In this document: piece by piece, positions 43,202 to 51,045 of the stretch
Layout: each line of letters begins with the position of its first letter
Numbering within the stretch: position 1 is the first letter of the stretch
Source: Prevotella sp.
GTDB lineage: Bacteria > Bacteroidota > Bacteroidia > Bacteroidales > Bacteroidaceae
DNA length: 64,000 nt
NCBI GenBank assembly: GCA_022771625.1
Contig: JALFCW010000003.1
Location: forward strand, 23,872-87,871
Direction of reading: 5' to 3'
Translations under genes and position numbers: made by a program
The notes under the pieces: model-generated
Database searches by the model: none
What the model saw: the letters and a program-made list of their open reading frames with translations, nothing else
Told to the model about the DNA's origin: nothing

Positions 43202-44356
43202 ATGATAACAAAAGACGAAATACAAGAATCGCTGCATAGCACGGAAACCTATCGTGTGGAGCGAAACACTTCAACAGGTGACATGGATTCTCGTCCCATC
43301 GAGGAACAGATGGCCGCTGTGGGCATGTATGACACAGAGCATCAATGCCCAACATACGCAGCGGTCGTCCTGTTTGGCAACAAACCACGCCGTTTTATGC
43401 CAGGTCTTTACGTGCAGTATGTGTGCTTCAAGGGTGAAGACGTGACCAGTGAGGCAGAGAATGAAATGCAGTTGGAAGGCAACTATTGTGAATTGTTGCC
43501 GCGCCTGGAATCGCTTTTGGAGTTGTCTGTCATCAAGAAGAAACCCGTTTTTGTTTCTATCCTTCGCGAGGAGATGGTCAGCAACTACCCCTATCAGGCT
43601 ATCCGAGAGCTTCTTCTCAACGCCTGTATGCACCGCGATATGCAGAGTAAAACGCCACTTCGCTTTTATGAGTTTGCCAGCCATCTGGAGATTCTGAATG
43701 CTGGTGGCTTGTATGGCAATGCCCGTCCTGAGAATTTTCCAAGTGTGAACGATTATCGCAATCCACTTGTTGCCAGTGCCATGAAGACGCTGGGCTATGT
43801 CAATATGTTCAATCGAGGTGTAGGACAAGTTCAGACTGACTTGAAGGAAAATGGCAACCAACCCGCAGAGTTCAACGTCAATCTTATCACGGCATTCAAG
43901 GTTGATGTGAAAGTGTCACAGAGCTATACCAACGAAAATGGCAGTAAAAATGGCGGTAAAGTTGGCGGTGATGTCCCCAGCTTGTCCCCAGCTTTGTCAC
44001 AAGTCTTGTCCCCAGACGAAGAAAAGGATGCAAGTACTGATGCAAAAAATGCAATCTCCAGTTCAAAGGTTGCAACCTTGGATGAAAAGGTTGCAAGTTC
44101 GGAACCAAAGGTTGTAACCTCCGAAGAAAAAGTTGCAAGCCCGAAGAAGAAAATCTCGTCCGAAGAAATGGCCATCTACATTTTGGAATACTGTTCCACG
44201 TTGCGATCGATGTACGAAATAGCGCAATTCGCAAACAGAGACAAGAACTACATAAGGAATAAAGTCTTGCCGCGACTGGCTGAGAAACTGGAAAAGGAGT
44301 ATCCCGATGTACCCAACCATCCCCGGCAGAGATGCCGAACCATAGGAAGATCGTAG
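43202..44356 (+). CDS. ATP-binding (RecG-like/AlbA_2) protein missing its AlbA domain
   Basis: 384 residues. It starts like the AlbA_2 family (ETYRVERNTSTGDMD), but at residue 29-30 it jumps to SRPIEEQMAAVGMYD, which in relatives lies about 150-200 residues further on. The rest is the HATPase_c_4-like part (IRELLLNACMHRDMQ, LEILNAGGLYGNARPENFPSVNDYRNPLVASAMKTLGYVNMFNRGVGQV). A Lys/Ser/Val-rich segment of repeated KVAS/EEK units (about residues 265-320) and a C-terminal winged-helix-like end follow. The frame is intact, so a shortened protein may be made. Family function is unclear; members occur in defence islands. Confidence 0.75.
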   Translation: MITKDEIQESLHSTETYRVERNTSTGDMDSRPIEEQMAAVGMYDTEHQCPTYAAVVLFGNKPRRFMPGLYVQYVCFKGEDVTSEAENEMQLEGNYCELLPRLESLLELSVIKKKPVFVSILREEMVSNYPYQAIRELLLNACMHRDMQSKTPLRFYEFASHLEILNAGGLYGNARPENFPSVNDYRNPLVASAMKTLGYVNMFNRGVGQVQTDLKENGNQPAEFNVNLITAFKVDVKVSQSYTNENGSKNGGKVGGDVPSLSPALSQVLSPDEEKDASTDAKNAISSSKVATLDEKVASSEPKVVTSEEKVASPKKKISSEEMAIYILEYCSTLRSMYEIAQFANRDKNYIRNKVLPRLAEKLEKEYPDVPNHPRQRCRTIGRS

Positions 44357-44408
44357 CAACAGAGAAGGAAGAAGAATATAAGAAGTAAGCAAGAAAAAAC
44401 AGCATATA

Positions 44409-45050
44409 ATGGAGAAGAAGGAACCAAACATAACTCCACGTTTCAAGAAAGGCAATGCTTTTGTTGGAATGGCTCCGCACCCTCTCGTTTTCATGGAGAT
44501 AAACGAAGTGAAAGGGGATGCTGGGAATAAAGATTTCTGTATTGTAACATTGTATTCGCTTGACGAAAAGGGAATCAATGCTCAGCGTCGATTCCCTATG
44601 GTTGCTGTTGAAGGTGAGTTCTGTAACTTCAAGCCCATCTCTCGAAACCTTCTCAAAGAGGCTAAAAGCTTGATGCGCCAATACGATGCAGAAGTCAGAC
44701 AACTGACGGATAAGAAAAAAGCGAAAGCACTATGCAAGGAATATAATCGCAAGTTGACAGAGATGCTCCCCGATGCCGAAGAAAGACTAGCACTTGCACA
44801 GCAAATTGAAAAGGAGATTATCACAAACAAATGGCTCGACTGTGAAGAAGACAATTACTGGGTAGAAGATTCTGAGCAAGGTGACAAGTACATTACTCTT
44901 GTCTGTGTAACCTCAGAGTCATACGATGACAAGAATGATAAAACCATTACCGAGCAATCCATCTACCTGTGTGATAACTGTCCGTATGGATGGGGTACAC
45001 TTGTTAAAAGTGGTGCTAAGTATATGGTGATAGATAAACCGCAGAAGTAA
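44409..45050 (+). CDS. Unrecognised protein, 213 aa
   Basis: Soluble, without signal or membrane segment. A beta-rich N-terminus (FCIVTLYSLDEKGINAQRRFP), a charged central helix (SLMRQYDAEVRQLTDKKKAKALCKEYN) and a second beta-rich part with C-x2-C (LCDNCPYGWG). It lies between the ATP-binding protein and the restriction genes, on the same strand (gaps 52 and 45 bp). I do not recognise the family; a defence-island accessory is only inferred from position. Confidence 0.55.
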   Translation: MEKKEPNITPRFKKGNAFVGMAPHPLVFMEINEVKGDAGNKDFCIVTLYSLDEKGINAQRRFPMVAVEGEFCNFKPISRNLLKEAKSLMRQYDAEVRQLTDKKKAKALCKEYNRKLTEMLPDAEERLALAQQIEKEIITNKWLDCEEDNYWVEDSEQGDKYITLVCVTSESYDDKNDKTITEQSIYLCDNCPYGWGTLVKSGAKYMVIDKPQK

Positions 45051-45095
45051 ATCACATTGATAGTTAACAGAAAACATTATTAAATCAAGATAGTT

Positions 45096-46184
45096 ATGGC
45101 ATACAAAGATATTATAAACAACATTTGCAGTAACATCCATACAGGTCTTATTGACTTTGATGAACCTCGTAGCGAAGCTTCAATGCCTACACAGGCATCT
45201 TCTGAGTTCATTACCAACAAGCAGCAAGGCGATTGGGCGGAGGATGTTTTATTCAGAGCAATTAATGACAATTCTGAGAATATTGTTGCTGTGAGGTATG
45301 GTAAATCTGATGACCTTGTAGCAGGAGATGAAGGATTTGAAAAGTTTTTCAATGACTATCAGGCTGAACTCGATGCCATTGGTAAACGTCCAGACATTCT
45401 GCTGTTCAAGAAGGAGGATTTTAATGAATCTCTTGGTTATGACATCAGTTCAAAATCAAGTAGTGAGATTGGCGACTATGTTGCTAAAGCTATTGCAGGC
45501 ATTGAGGTTCGTTCGAGCGCTTTCCTCATCAATAAATACACAGAAGAGGCCAACAGAGTTATTCGTAAAAATACGGAAAGAGCTATTGAGTTAAAGAATA
45601 TTGTATTAGACGAATATGTTGATCTGTTGGAACAGAAACGTCCTGAGCTGATAGCGATTCTTCAGCAGCTTGACGAAACTTCTGTACGATCTATCGACTA
45701 CCGAAAACCGACGTGGAAGACCTCGCAAAGGCTTCAAGAATTAACAGACAATCTGTCTGAACTAAAAGACTGTCTGAAGGTAATACAAAAGCGCAATTCA
45801 TTATCCATCACCCCCAAGGTGGAAGATTTGAAGGTCGTTCACAAATGGATAATGACTTACAATGTGCCACATTTTTACGTACAGGTATTTTTTGACAAAG
45901 TGTATGGTGTATCGTTTCAGCACATTTTGGAACTTGTGTCAAGTCCCGATTTGGAGGATGACAAATACTTCATTGAACAAGATACAAAGAATCAAAACAA
46001 GACAACCATTAAGATACCTTCTCAAGATGGTACTTGCCTTGCAGAAGCCGTTACCGAACCTAATCATCAAAGTGTGAGAAAGGAGTTAAACAAAGGGAGA
46101 TTATTGTTTTATGTGAAATTTGATGGCGGTGAGGCATGCTTGGATGCCAACAATTTTGAATCTCTATTTGGAATAAAACTCTAA
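45096..46184 (+). CDS. Type II restriction endonuclease, AccI-like
   Basis: 362 residues. It shows QGDWAEDVLFRAI near residue 44, then RPDILLF (D100) and GIEVRSSAFLI (E137-V-R139), which fits a PD-(D/E)XK nuclease with Arg in the Lys place, as I recall for AccI-like enzymes. It ends 4 bp before an N6-adenine methyltransferase, the expected partner. If the AccI relation holds, the site would be near GTMKAC, but that is not proven here. Confidence 0.65.
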   Translation: MAYKDIINNICSNIHTGLIDFDEPRSEASMPTQASSEFITNKQQGDWAEDVLFRAINDNSENIVAVRYGKSDDLVAGDEGFEKFFNDYQAELDAIGKRPDILLFKKEDFNESLGYDISSKSSSEIGDYVAKAIAGIEVRSSAFLINKYTEEANRVIRKNTERAIELKNIVLDEYVDLLEQKRPELIAILQQLDETSVRSIDYRKPTWKTSQRLQELTDNLSELKDCLKVIQKRNSLSITPKVEDLKVVHKWIMTYNVPHFYVQVFFDKVYGVSFQHILELVSSPDLEDDKYFIEQDTKNQNKTTIKIPSQDGTCLAEAVTEPNHQSVRKELNKGRLLFYVKFDGGEACLDANNFESLFGIKL

Positions 46185-46188
46185 TAGG

Positions 46189-48288
46189 ATGACTCTCGAA
46201 CAGAAATACATTGCGTCAACATCTCTTGACCACCGCAAAAGATATGCTCAGTTCTTCACACCAGAAAAGATTGCTGAGTTTATGTGCCAATGGGTGTTAC
46301 ATGGAAAGCAGAAGACTCGTGTTCTCGAACCAGCATACGGCTTGGGAATTTTTTCGCGTATCCTTGCTCAGAATGCAACTCTACCTATAGATGCGTACGA
46401 AATTGATGAACAAATCTTTGCAAGTGCAGTTACAGCTCGCCCAAATGGAGTGAATCTTAGGAATGAAGATTATTTTGCGAGTGATTGGAATGCAAAATAT
46501 GACGCCATTGTTTGTAATCCTCCATATTTAAAATTTCACGATTACGACAATGCTACTTATATACCAGATGTAAACAATCATTTAGGAACAAAACTTAATG
46601 GTTTCACTAACCTATATACTTTGTTCCTTCTAAAATCAATTGCTCAGTTGCAAGAAGGCGGACGTCTGGCATACATTATTCCCTCGGAGTTCCTCAATTC
46701 CGATTATGGTGTAGAGGTAAAACACGCTTTGATAGAGAGTAACACTCTGCACCACATAATAGTCATCGATTTTACAGAATGTGCTTTTGACGATGCTTTA
46801 ACAACCGCTTGTATTCTCCTTTGTGAAAGAACGACTGGTTCTGTAAGTGTACGTTTCTCATTAGTCAACAATATAGAAGGGTTAAACACTTGTCTAAGTG
46901 AATATACGGAATACAATACCTCGGAGCTTGATGCAAACATAAAGTGGAAATCATACTATGAAGAAGGTAATAGTTGTAAATACAATCATCTTGTGCCGTT
47001 CTCTAAGTTTGCCAAGGTTTCGCGTGGTATCGCTACAGGCGCAAACGATTTTTTTACGTTTAAGCCTTCAAAAGCAGATGACTATGATATTCCCGAAGAG
47101 TGCTTGATGCCATGTATCTGCAAAGCTGTAGATGCTCCACAGACTTTTTTTACTCAGAATGAATACACAAAATTAATAAACGCCGATAAGGCCGTCTATC
47201 TATTCAACGGTAGTACTGCACCAAACAACAAAAATGTGCAAAGGTACATACATCTTGGTGAAGAATCAGAAATCAACAAACGTTATCTTACAGCAAGTCG
47301 TTCTCCGTGGTATGCTATTGAGAATCGGCCTCCTGCGCCAATATGGGTTTCTGTTTTCAATAGAAGTGGTTTGCGTTTCATTCGCAACGAAGCAAATATT
47401 TATAACCTCACAACATTCCATTGCGTTTATCCTAAAAATACTGGGCTTGATGTAGAGGTGTTGTTTGCATACCTTATTACGGATGTGGCAAAGGAGATTT
47501 TTCTCGACAATTCGCGTCAATACGGGAATGGTCTTATTAAATTCGAACCAAACGATCTAAACAAAGGCATGGTTGTGGACTTGACCTTGCTGAGTCCAGA
47601 TGAGAGCTCGTTTATAAAGAATGTGTACGCATTGATTAAAGATACTCAGAAAGAGAAAAATGGGATACTGTTACTGAATGAATTCTTTTCATTGAGATAT
47701 ACTGACGGCATAAGTAAGATAGACGTATTTAATGAAAGACTTCAAGCTCTAAAAGAGACTCTTTTATCAACTACAGAAGAATCTGTCAAAATTATAAGCA
47801 AATCACGTGTAAAACAGCTGAATTTTCTCGACCTTTTCGACCAATATGAATTTGAGCCTATTACACAGAATGATATGGTTTGTGAGGATATTGAGCTAGA
47901 ATATGATTCGAAGAGCATTCATCGTAACCTGCCTATCGACCTCGCAAAGAACCTCCTTGTCTGCAACGTCAAGAAGGATAATTGGGAGCGGTATCTCGAT
48001 GGTTCGGCCAAGATTTACTATACAGGCAAGAAATTCCCGTCAACAGTTGCGCTCAACAAACTCTACTACTTCATGCCGTACCTCTCTGGAAAAGGCATTC
48101 GCGATCTTTACTATATCAAGATTGCTCGACTTGGCTATCGCAAGGAAGGCCAAGAAAATGAGGACAAAAATGATCTACGGCTTGTGTTTGAGATTGAGCA
48201 TGTCGGTCAGTTATTCAGTGATTACAAGAAAGTGAAACTCGAAATTTGGCGTACGTTTACGGATACGACGATTGAGAAAATACTCTGA
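46189..48288 (+). CDS. N6-adenine DNA methyltransferase (type II, gamma class)
   Basis: 699 residues. QFFTPEKIAEFM and the SAM motif VLEPAYGLG (about 45-53) come first, then the catalytic NPPY (110-113) in DAIVCNPPYLKF, so the order is that of gamma-class enzymes such as M.TaqI. The C-terminal 350 residues form the target recognition part (QFYGN-like ILDNSRQYGNGLIKFEPNDL is visible). It protects host DNA from the adjacent nuclease. Translationally close to the AccI-like gene (4-bp gap). Confidence 0.88.
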   Translation: MTLEQKYIASTSLDHRKRYAQFFTPEKIAEFMCQWVLHGKQKTRVLEPAYGLGIFSRILAQNATLPIDAYEIDEQIFASAVTARPNGVNLRNEDYFASDWNAKYDAIVCNPPYLKFHDYDNATYIPDVNNHLGTKLNGFTNLYTLFLLKSIAQLQEGGRLAYIIPSEFLNSDYGVEVKHALIESNTLHHIIVIDFTECAFDDALTTACILLCERTTGSVSVRFSLVNNIEGLNTCLSEYTEYNTSELDANIKWKSYYEEGNSCKYNHLVPFSKFAKVSRGIATGANDFFTFKPSKADDYDIPEECLMPCICKAVDAPQTFFTQNEYTKLINADKAVYLFNGSTAPNNKNVQRYIHLGEESEINKRYLTASRSPWYAIENRPPAPIWVSVFNRSGLRFIRNEANIYNLTTFHCVYPKNTGLDVEVLFAYLITDVAKEIFLDNSRQYGNGLIKFEPNDLNKGMVVDLTLLSPDESSFIKNVYALIKDTQKEKNGILLLNEFFSLRYTDGISKIDVFNERLQALKETLLSTTEESVKIISKSRVKQLNFLDLFDQYEFEPITQNDMVCEDIELEYDSKSIHRNLPIDLAKNLLVCNVKKDNWERYLDGSAKIYYTGKKFPSTVALNKLYYFMPYLSGKGIRDLYYIKIARLGYRKEGQENEDKNDLRLVFEIEHVGQLFSDYKKVKLEIWRTFTDTTIEKIL

Positions 48289-48300
48289 TGGATGATAGTC

Positions 48301-48347
48301 AGTGGCATTCTGCACAAGTCTGAAATGATTAAATACAGAATGCCACT
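48301..48347. terminator. Convergent terminator between methyltransferase and second nuclease
   Basis: AGTGGCATTCTG (48301-48312) pairs perfectly with 48336-48347; the loop is 23 nt. It serves genes from both sides. Confidence 0.75.
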
Positions 48348-48351
48348 CACT

Positions 48352-49011
48352 TTATTTCTTTGTTGACTTCTTCATTGTGACTTTTGCTTTCTTTTTTGCC
48401 TTCTTTTTATCTGCAATAGCTTTGGCTTTTAAGAGTTCTTTTATAAAGGCGTCATTTGTTCTTTTTTGTGCTAATAACAAATCTTTGTATTTTGATGACT
48501 GTAAGTTGCCATTGTTGCTGGGATTAATATAGATGTCTGGAATCCATGCAACAGGGAAAACAACACATTTCTCAATTTCAATAGTCATGTTAGAATTAAA
48601 CTTTATGTAAAAGGTGGCTACAAAGAACTGTTTCTCTTTGTCTTGATTGTAGAAATCAATTAAACCATTAGCTTTTGAAATATCATCTTTACTATTTCTT
48701 GTATTTGCTAATGCAGACTTAATATTCACATAGGCATCCTGCTTGTTAGATGTGCATTTAATATCATACACAGACACCTCGGAGGGTGAAGGCTCAGCTT
48801 TGTCGAGATTAAAATCCGAATGGTATTTCTGTAAATTTTGTGTTACTATCTCTTCTACAATTCTCCAAACAGTTCTTCCTTTAGCTGACTTTCTCCAACC
48901 GTATGGAAATTGCGAAGGTAAACCGATTTGGATTGTACCTATTTTCTTTATTAGCAATTCAAAACTATTTTGAATATTGGCTCTTAAAGTTTCTGTTTCT
49001 TTTATTGTCAT
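48352..49011 (-). CDS. Putative restriction endonuclease paired with a controller protein
   Basis: 219 residues. FPYGWRKSAKGRTVWRIVEEIV (E53/E54) and PSPSEVSVYDIKCTSNKQD (E78, D83-I-K85) form a PD-(D/E)XK-like core; the rest, FFVATFYIKF and VVFPVAWIPDIYI, suits a compact type II enzyme. The tail is strongly basic (many Lys). Its ATG overlaps the stop of an upstream controller-type HTH gene (ATGA), the normal C-R arrangement of restriction systems. No methyltransferase is adjacent on this strand; the one across the convergent junction may serve it. The family was not identified. Confidence 0.55.
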   Translation of the reverse strand: MTIKETETLRANIQNSFELLIKKIGTIQIGLPSQFPYGWRKSAKGRTVWRIVEEIVTQNLQKYHSDFNLDKAEPSPSEVSVYDIKCTSNKQDAYVNIKSALANTRNSKDDISKANGLIDFYNQDKEKQFFVATFYIKFNSNMTIEIEKCVVFPVAWIPDIYINPSNNGNLQSSKYKDLLLAQKRTNDAFIKELLKAKAIADKKKAKKKAKVTMKKSTKK

Positions 49012-49220
49012 ACAAATAACTCTTTTATGTTAATACCTAATCCATTTGCAATCTTATGAATACAAACAAGTGATGGATTACGTTCAAGTCTTTCCACCAT
49101 GCCAATATATGTACGATGAAGATCTGAACGTTCTGCAAGTTTCTCTTGTGAGATACCTTGCTCTTCTCTTAATGTTCTAACTCTCTGAGCAAATTGCTTC
49201 AAATATTCCTTATCTTCCAT
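49008..49220 (-). CDS. Controller (C protein)-type HTH regulator
   Basis: About 70 residues from the ATG at 49218-49220 (an ATG 15 bp upstream overlaps the -7 element). The HTH is GISQEKLAERSDLHRTYIGMVERLERNPSLVCIHKIANGLGI, the usual sequence of restriction-modification C proteins. It is translationally coupled to the nuclease gene. It most likely delays nuclease expression by binding the repeat upstream. Confidence 0.85.
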   Translation of the reverse strand: MEDKEYLKQFAQRVRTLREEQGISQEKLAERSDLHRTYIGMVERLERNPSLVCIHKIANGLGINIKELFV

Positions 49221-49232
49221 TTTTGTTGTACA

Positions 49233-49255
49233 CAAATGTATTGTAGTCTATTGTA
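49233..49255 (-). promoter_or_regulatory. Promoter and possible C-box of controller operon
   Basis: A minus-strand TACATTTG -7 element (49233-49240) lies 13 bp upstream of the chosen ATG. Overlapping it are two direct TATTGTA copies (49239-49245 and 49249-49255) ten bases apart, a plausible operator spanning one helical turn. Confidence 0.45.
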
Positions 49256-49444
49256 TATAATATAAGAGGTTGTCAACATACAACTGTATGCAAATGAGCT
49301 GTAAAGCCAAATATGACTGTAGATATTTTATATTTATTAACAGAAATTTAAACAAGATATTCGTCCTTCCTGGCGCGTGCGTGTACACTGATTGATGAAT
49401 TTAGTTATTCAATACACCAAATAGCAATAAATCTATTACAGCGG

Positions 49445-49717
49445 ATGTATATAGCTCTAACAACTCAAAGCCAATTGATAATAACGACGCAAACCATTGC
49501 TCTTTTGATGAATAAAAGGCTACGACGCGACATTATTAGAATCTGCAAAAAAAATGAAGATGGAGAAACTCAGATTCTCAAAGTGAATCAATCCAAAATC
49601 CACAATAATAATAATTTGTTCAGAGTTTATATGGATAACGAATTGGATGGTCTTCCTTTCATAGAGGATGACTTTGATTTTGAGACCTTTATCAATGAGG
49701 TAAAGACTGCTCTTTGA
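49445..49717 (+). CDS. Small hypothetical protein (about 90 aa)
   Basis: An uncertain gene. From an internal ATG (MNKRLRRDIIRICKKNEDGETQILKVNQ) it is a 69-residue charged protein ending in an acidic part (IEDDFDFETFINEVKTAL). A clear terminator follows directly, which supports a real transcript. No family was recognised. It lies between the C-protein promoter and the HNH-SAVED gene. Confidence 0.4.
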   Translation: MYIALTTQSQLIITTQTIALLMNKRLRRDIIRICKKNEDGETQILKVNQSKIHNNNNLFRVYMDNELDGLPFIEDDFDFETFINEVKTAL

Positions 49718-49743
49718 CAAAATAATAGTTTGATATGATGTAA

Positions 49744-49768
49744 AAAAGCGTAGTAATGCTACGCTTTT
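49744..49768 (+). terminator. Intrinsic terminator
   Basis: AAAAGCGTAG (49744-49753) and CTACGCTTTT (49759-49768) with a 5-nt loop and a T-rich tail, 27 bp after the small hypothetical gene. Confidence 0.85.
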
Positions 49769-49844
49769 GTTGTTTATATTATGTAGTCTTTCCGTCAAAA
49801 TGTATTCGAGCGTAAAAAAAATACGCAAAAACACCATAAAATAT

Positions 49845-49875
49845 TTTGCAGATTTGAATTTTCTATTTACCTTTG
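49845..49875 (+). promoter_or_regulatory. Promoter of HNH-SAVED gene
   Basis: TTTG (49845-49848) and TACCTTTG (49868-49875) with a 19-bp spacer; an AGAAAGGAG-like ribosome site precedes the ATG. Confidence 0.75.
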
Positions 49876-49917
49876 CCGACGAATTATTAATATATTAAAG
49901 AAAGGAGATTATAATCT

Positions 49918-51033
49918 ATGTCAAAAAGAACATTAAGTCCACAAGATCAGAGAATACTACTTGCTGAAGCAGGAGGTCAATGTGAACTTGAAGGATGTCC
50001 CGAGTTTATCTATGAGGATATGTTGACGAAACAGAAATTCAATTTCGGAGAATATGCTCACATCATTGGAGACTCTCCGGATGGTCCACGTGGTGATATT
50101 GATTTGTCGGAAAAGTATTGTAAGGATAGAAATAATATTATGTTACTTTGCCCCAAACATCACAAAATGATTGATACGATACTTGAAAAGTATACCGATG
50201 ATCAACTCTTTGCGATGAAGAAACGTCATGAAGAACGAGTGCGTCGCATTTTGAGTATTGGTAAGGATAGATATTCCACTGTGATTACTTATGCTGCCAA
50301 TGTAGGGTGCCAGAATTGTGTCATCAATTCAGACGAAGTTAATGAGACATTGCTCCTTGATGGATGGTATCCCTCCGAGTCGAGACCGATTGAACTGGGC
50401 CTCATAAATTCTTCAGTTCAAGATAAATCTCTGGAATATTGGGTAACAGAACGGCAAAATCTTGAACGACAGTTCCAATTGAAAGTCGAACAATATTTGC
50501 AAGCTAACAGAATGAGCCGTTTCTCCTTGTTTGCTATAGCACCTATGCCATTGTTAGTGCTACTTGGGGCTCTGATGTCAGATAAGTTTGATGTCCAGGT
50601 CTATCAACTACACAAGGAACCTCGTTCTTGGATGTGGCAAACAGACAAAGTTCAGCCGTTTATTGTAAAGGAACCGGATAAAAAGATGGGTAAGCCCGTT
50701 ATGGTGTTCTCCCTTAGCTCCGCTGCTGTTCGTGACAGAGTAGACAGATTGTATGATGGACAGGATGTGAGCATATGGGAACTGACAATTCCTGAACCTA
50801 ACAATGATTATCTCCGTTCCAAAGATCAATTGGCAGATTTTCGTGTTAAGGTTAGGGCCATTTTGGAGGATATAAATCTACATGCGCCAGCGGATGAAGC
50901 TATAGATGTTCATATGGCCATGTCCGTATCTTGTGCTGTAACCTTAGGCATGGTTCGTAACTCAAAGGCTGATCGGGCTTATAATTTATTCGATCATAAT
51001 AATGATCAAGATTTAAAAGTAATGACTATATAA
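49918..51033 (+). CDS. HNH-SAVED CBASS effector (Cap5-like)
   Basis: 371 residues. The N-terminal HNH domain has C22-x4-C27, EYAHIIGDSPDGPRGD (H48), and NNIMLLCPKHHKMID (N73, C78, H81). After residue 150 comes a SAVED domain (MSRFSLFAIAPMPLLVLLGALMSDKFDVQVYQLHKEPRSWMWQ; then HMAMSVSCAVTLGMV), the sensor of cyclic oligonucleotides. In known systems a phage-triggered CD-NTase makes the signal and Cap5 then degrades DNA. No CD-NTase, Cap2 or Cap3 gene is in this window. It has its own promoter. An IS element begins 13 bp after its stop. Confidence 0.88.
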   Translation: MSKRTLSPQDQRILLAEAGGQCELEGCPEFIYEDMLTKQKFNFGEYAHIIGDSPDGPRGDIDLSEKYCKDRNNIMLLCPKHHKMIDTILEKYTDDQLFAMKKRHEERVRRILSIGKDRYSTVITYAANVGCQNCVINSDEVNETLLLDGWYPSESRPIELGLINSSVQDKSLEYWVTERQNLERQFQLKVEQYLQANRMSRFSLFAIAPMPLLVLLGALMSDKFDVQVYQLHKEPRSWMWQTDKVQPFIVKEPDKKMGKPVMVFSLSSAAVRDRVDRLYDGQDVSIWELTIPEPNNDYLRSKDQLADFRVKVRAILEDINLHAPADEAIDVHMAMSVSCAVTLGMVRNSKADRAYNLFDHNNDQDLKVMTI

Positions 51034-51045
51034 AAATGAATACTA

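Noticed and set aside
49918-51033. Plain HNH endonuclease of a restriction or phage system
   Set aside because: The C-terminal 220 residues show SAVED-type features, so an effector role fits better than a simple HNH nuclease.
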